64,000 nucleotides of DNA from Allodiplogaster sudhausi (Eukaryota > Nematoda > Chromadorea > Rhabditida > Diplogasteridae): the NCBI GenBank assembly GCA_945643635.1, contig CALZFC010000017.1, positions 731,001-795,000 on the forward strand, read 5' to 3'. The notes under the pieces were generated by a model. It was not told the origin of the DNA, did not search any database, and saw only the letters and a list, made by a program, of their open reading frames with translations. This document shows positions 60,815-64,000 of this stretch, piece after piece. Numbering within the stretch: position 1 is the stretch's first letter; each line of letters starts with the position of its first letter. Made by a program: the position numbers and the translations under genes.

Positions 60815-61560
60815 CGGTTCTCTCTCTCTCTGACAGCTTCTCTGTCAGTTTCTCTGCAAGCTCAAGAGTTCCCCAGGGAGTCCCCACTTCTTCTTAGCAT
60901 CTACCTCTCGGATCTATTACCTCTCGCATCTGTAAAGTCGTTGTTATTTGCCAACGATTTCAAACTATTTGTAGCTCTTGATACACTTTCGCAGTCTCTC
61001 GTTCACTTATAGCTATTTGAATCTTCTTTGGTAATCCAAAAGCACTGCTCAAAATGGCAACTTGATATTGCACACAAAAAGAGCAGCGTCTTTTTACGAA
61101 GTATCGGGACACCGTATATGCAGACCAAAGTCTCCTTCAAGTTTCACATTGGCTTGACAATAACTAAGGCTCTAACAAAAAGGGTTGTATATGCCTTGTT
61201 GAGAATTTTGAAATGCGTTTGTTTCCTCTTTTCCGATAAATGCTTTGGTTTACTTATTTTTGAATTTGGTTTGCTCTTTCTGGTCTAAATAGAAGGTCAC
61301 TCTTATTAGATCTGTTGAACGTGTGCAAAAGGTTTTCAGCCCATTTCTTTTTATTCGATCTTCTAATGGCAATGTATCTTTTTTTAGTATTCCGAATTAC
61401 TAGAATAGGCTTCAGTCTTTTACGATTCTTTCTCTTTTGAGACGGCGATTATCAATCGATCTTGTAATATGCTTTAATATCGTTAATAGGATCGAAGATA
61501 TTCCCGTATTCGCCTTTTACGTTTTAAGGCCATGCTCTGGAAGAACCTCCGTTTTTAGTT
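60815..61560 (+). pseudogene. Non-LTR retrotransposon reverse transcriptase remnant
   Basis: Conceptual fragments: FPRESPLLLSIYLSDLLPLA and KSLLFANDFKLF match the reverse transcriptase GVPQGSxLSPLLFxIYxxDL and FADD boxes, with the catalytic ADD degraded to AND. These are followed by HCSKWQLDIAHKKS (the W.L.x.N..K box). Further on come SVERVQKVFSPFLFIRSS and RRRLSIDLVICFNIVNRI, which resemble the C-terminal region of CR1/jockey-type LINEs. Stops and shifts separate them. It is absent from copy 1 (about 34330), so it entered after the duplication; insertion limits are near 60805 and 62035. Confidence 0.75.
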
Positions 61561-63227
61561 TTCATATAGAAATGGCAAGATGAGATTCTTTGTTTCGTTC
61601 GTTTGCTTTTCGTTCTGTTAGATGAATAAGCTTAACTTACTCGCTTTACCCAGCCTAGTTTGTGTATCTGGTATTTGATTTCTGTCCACAGCCCCTTAAT
61701 TCTCCCTCCTTATAGCTACCCCGTCTTCGCTCTGCCCATGCACTCCGACCTCAATTGTATGTATAAATCAGTCTGCTCCTACTGATTCCGTCTTTGCAGG
61801 CCAGACGAGGCTTGGCCCCCTTGGAGCGGAGTGTTGACGGCGGTTATCATATTTCCCCCCACTTCCCCAAGTTTTTTTCTAAATTCCGTTCGATTCACAG
61901 TAGCTCTGCCCTCTGTTCAATTCTCTCGCTCTCTCTATCAACTTACAAGGATTACTTTCAATGGTTTTTTTTTTAAATATCAAATGTGTAACAAAATATT
62001 ATAATCTTAAATGTGTCATCCATGTTTCGCTTCAGAATGCCTTTTTGACCTCATGTCTGACTTGATTTTCCAGTTTTGATTATCTTATATTCTTTCCCTT
62101 GTTTCCTACTCCCAGCTTGCTCCGAATTCCTCCTCTCCGCCAAGTCTCGTCGAGTTGCAATGTTTGGCTTTAATTCCAAAATCGGTTCAGTGTCGTCTTT
62201 GAGTAGGTTTCGTCCAGTACAGGAATTCGCCCTCTACATCCACGAGCGTCCCCAGGTACATACATATACATATCTTCTCAGCTTCCTCCTCCACTTCTTC
62301 GCTTCCTCAGATAAGCTCAGGTCAAGATTGCTTCTAGCAATTTTTTCTACTACTTGAAAAGCTGTTAAGACTTACATTGCACTTTATTAATTGAGTCATC
62401 GTAACCAATCGCGCTCACTCTGAAGGAACAGCTTCGCCATGAGTTGCGCAGAAATAGGACACTAGTTTCGATAGTGTTTTACCTCCGCATTTCACTCTTG
62501 TGAAATCATCTACTACTTTTTTCCAGTGAACTTAGAGGATGGCGATAACAAGAATTCTATGCGCTATCTATCTGTTGTGGCCCTTCGCATTCTCATTTTC
62601 GCGCGCTATTTCCATGTAGCAGTTTTGAGTGCCAGGGAGGACGATCTATGACATTAAAAAATTCTTGTAGTTGGTCCTTCAGACTACTGTAGATTCTTCT
62701 GCCACGCCTCTTCTGTAGATTGGCGAGCGTATTTTTTGACATAAGTAGTGAATGCGTGTCCAGAGTCAAGGTATCAAAATATCAAAAGCGCTTTTTTTCT
62801 CAATTAGCGATATTGCATGAGGACATCCGACAATTAATCCACAAAATTTCTTTGTCATATATGTCTGCTTTCGATGTTCTAGCGTCTGTTCTCATTTTTA
62901 GCCGAGAAAAGAAGCGAGTTTAAATCTCTTCCGAGAAACCAATCTTCTTTTAAATCTCCATTGTTTCGGCTACTTCACCTCGGGACTGGAATCGGAAATT
63001 TATTAATTAATTTGTCGACATCAGATTAATTTTAATATGACGACACTTGAATGTGAAGAGTTATGTACATTAAGAAATCCTTTAGCCATTACGTCAATAG
63101 AAGCAACAGGAAATAAATCCCGTAAATTCTTTTCTCCGCTCTGTCTGCTTTCGATTCTCGAACGTCTGCATCCCAGTTTTGAACGAGAAACTTAGCTTTT
63201 CCAAGAAAACAATCTTCTTTTAAATCT

Positions 63228-64000
63228 TTCCATTCATTCACCATGGCTACTTCACCTCCGCACTGTGCTGTGAATATGTCTTGAATGATATGACTAATAC
63301 TTTGTTCAGTCAAAAAGAACCGTTCCTAATGCACTCTCTACCCTGATATATCTTCGCAAATCCCCTCTCTTTACACAAATATTTAGGATTGTTAATGATA
63401 TAATTGAAAATCTTGAAAAGTCTAGCATACAGTCCACTTGTCGAAAACACGGAAGCTGACGTTCAGACTAGACTCTTCTGCCACGCCCCTACTTCGAATT
63501 CGCTGACGTAAGAAGCGAATGCGAGGATTATCCGATCTTACCATATAAAATCGCTGAAAAGTAAAATAAGAGACGTTTCATCTGGTGTGAACATTGCCGG
63601 TGTCTCATATCGCGGTTTGCTTATTTTACAACTCTTTTAATAGAATTGTCGGAAATTATTATATTTATGAGATTTTTGCTGAAAAATTTCGAGCTGATGT
63701 GGAAAGTACAGAAATTCTTTTGAAGAAATAAATTTTTATTGCCGATGTACACACGTTTTAGCGCTTTTTACATATCTTTTGGCGCGCCTTGAGAAAACAT
63801 AGAGAATTAAAATCTCCCAGTGAGAGAATCAATCAGTCACTACAGAGATCAAAATAATTTATTAACTTTATTTCACAAAAGTGGCACGTGAATAGAAATA
63901 GATGATTAAAATAGTATGGGAAATGTGAAGAAAAGTATAATCTAGAAGGTATCGAGAATGTGCGTTTAGAAGATATGGTCTATTGTAATGTATAAAAAAT
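63228..64000. repeat. Repeat shared with 53512-54297, cut by window edge
   Basis: Direct repeat of 53512-54297 with few differences (for example a small deletion in TTTATTTCACAAAAG where the other has TTTATTTACGGTCACAAAAG). In copy 2 of the block at 54 kb the sequence continues into a foldback, which predicts what lies just right of this window. Confidence 0.9.

Larger units (their letters stand above)
57900..64000. repeat. Second copy of the 32.9-36.1 kb block
   Basis: Collinear with 32880-36160, with insertions at 58218-59146, 59204-59675 and about 60805-62035. Shared stretches include CCACCCTCAGAAGAA, ATTCACCTCCCTCTTTG and the ATGTCTGCTTTCGATGTTCTAGCG segment. No gene is supported; the short frames around 60512-60712 and 62720-62923 have shifted counterparts at 34 and 35 kb. 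Confidence 0.85.

Noticed and set aside
1..64000. CRISPR arrays, rRNA genes, operons, prokaryotic regulatory sites
   Set aside because: None seen; intron structure and receptor families show that this is eukaryotic DNA, and the regular repeats present are microsatellites, a 98-bp satellite and transposon ends.

Overview
The window reads as AT-rich nuclear DNA of a nematode, most likely a free-living or diplogastrid/rhabditid type. The evidence is a cluster of nematode-specific seven-transmembrane chemoreceptor genes (STR/SRD-like serpentine receptors) made of many small exons, with short introns, TTTCAG/TTTTAG acceptors and a notable number of AAG acceptors. The species cannot be named from the sequence alone. 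Exon models were built by hand from splice signals, reading-frame phase and comparison of paralogs inside the window.

Layout. 1-876: end of an interspersed repeat related to the interior of an element at 58.2-59.1 kb. 877-3185 (minus): an intact 8-exon STR-type receptor. 4913-10460 (minus): an intact 13-exon rhodopsin-class peptide GPCR, loosely FMRFamide-receptor-like. 10.5-20.8 kb: about 10 kb without a convincing gene, dominated by GA/CT microsatellites. 20801-23518 (plus): an intact 10-exon receptor. 23.5-25.4 kb: intergenic, with a 98-bp satellite dense in heat-shock-element-like GAAnnTTC inverted repeats. 25.4-29.4 kb: repeat-rich block including a 1.6-kb foldback. 29520-32124 (plus): a second intact 10-exon receptor. 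32.1-37 kb: repeats and MITEs.

37018-47465: a third receptor with the same exon plan, now a pseudogene. It carries a 10-nt deletion, a damaged acceptor and a lost stop, and is split by a 6.3-kb element with about 400-bp terminal inverted repeats and TA target duplication. That element carries two opposite-facing broken fragments of ribosomal protein S23. 48.0-49.0 kb: a copy of the 3' end of the 29.5-kb receptor gene, fused to a second copy of the 25.4-29 kb block (49.0-53.5 kb). 55.2-57.5 kb: a 5'-truncated, frameshifted copy of the same receptor. 57.5-64 kb: a second copy of the 32.9-36.1 kb block, with extra insertions: a palindromic MITE, a TA-type TIR element, a hAT-type MITE with an 8-bp target duplication, and a LINE reverse-transcriptase remnant.

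Taken together the right half is a segmentally duplicated chemoreceptor locus undergoing birth and death. Because the blocks exist in two copies, several transposon insertions can be read directly as occupied-versus-empty pairs. These give clean target-site duplications for otherwise unclassified elements: TTAA, TA and an 8-bp site. No bacterial-type operon, CRISPR array, rRNA gene or confident tRNA gene was seen.
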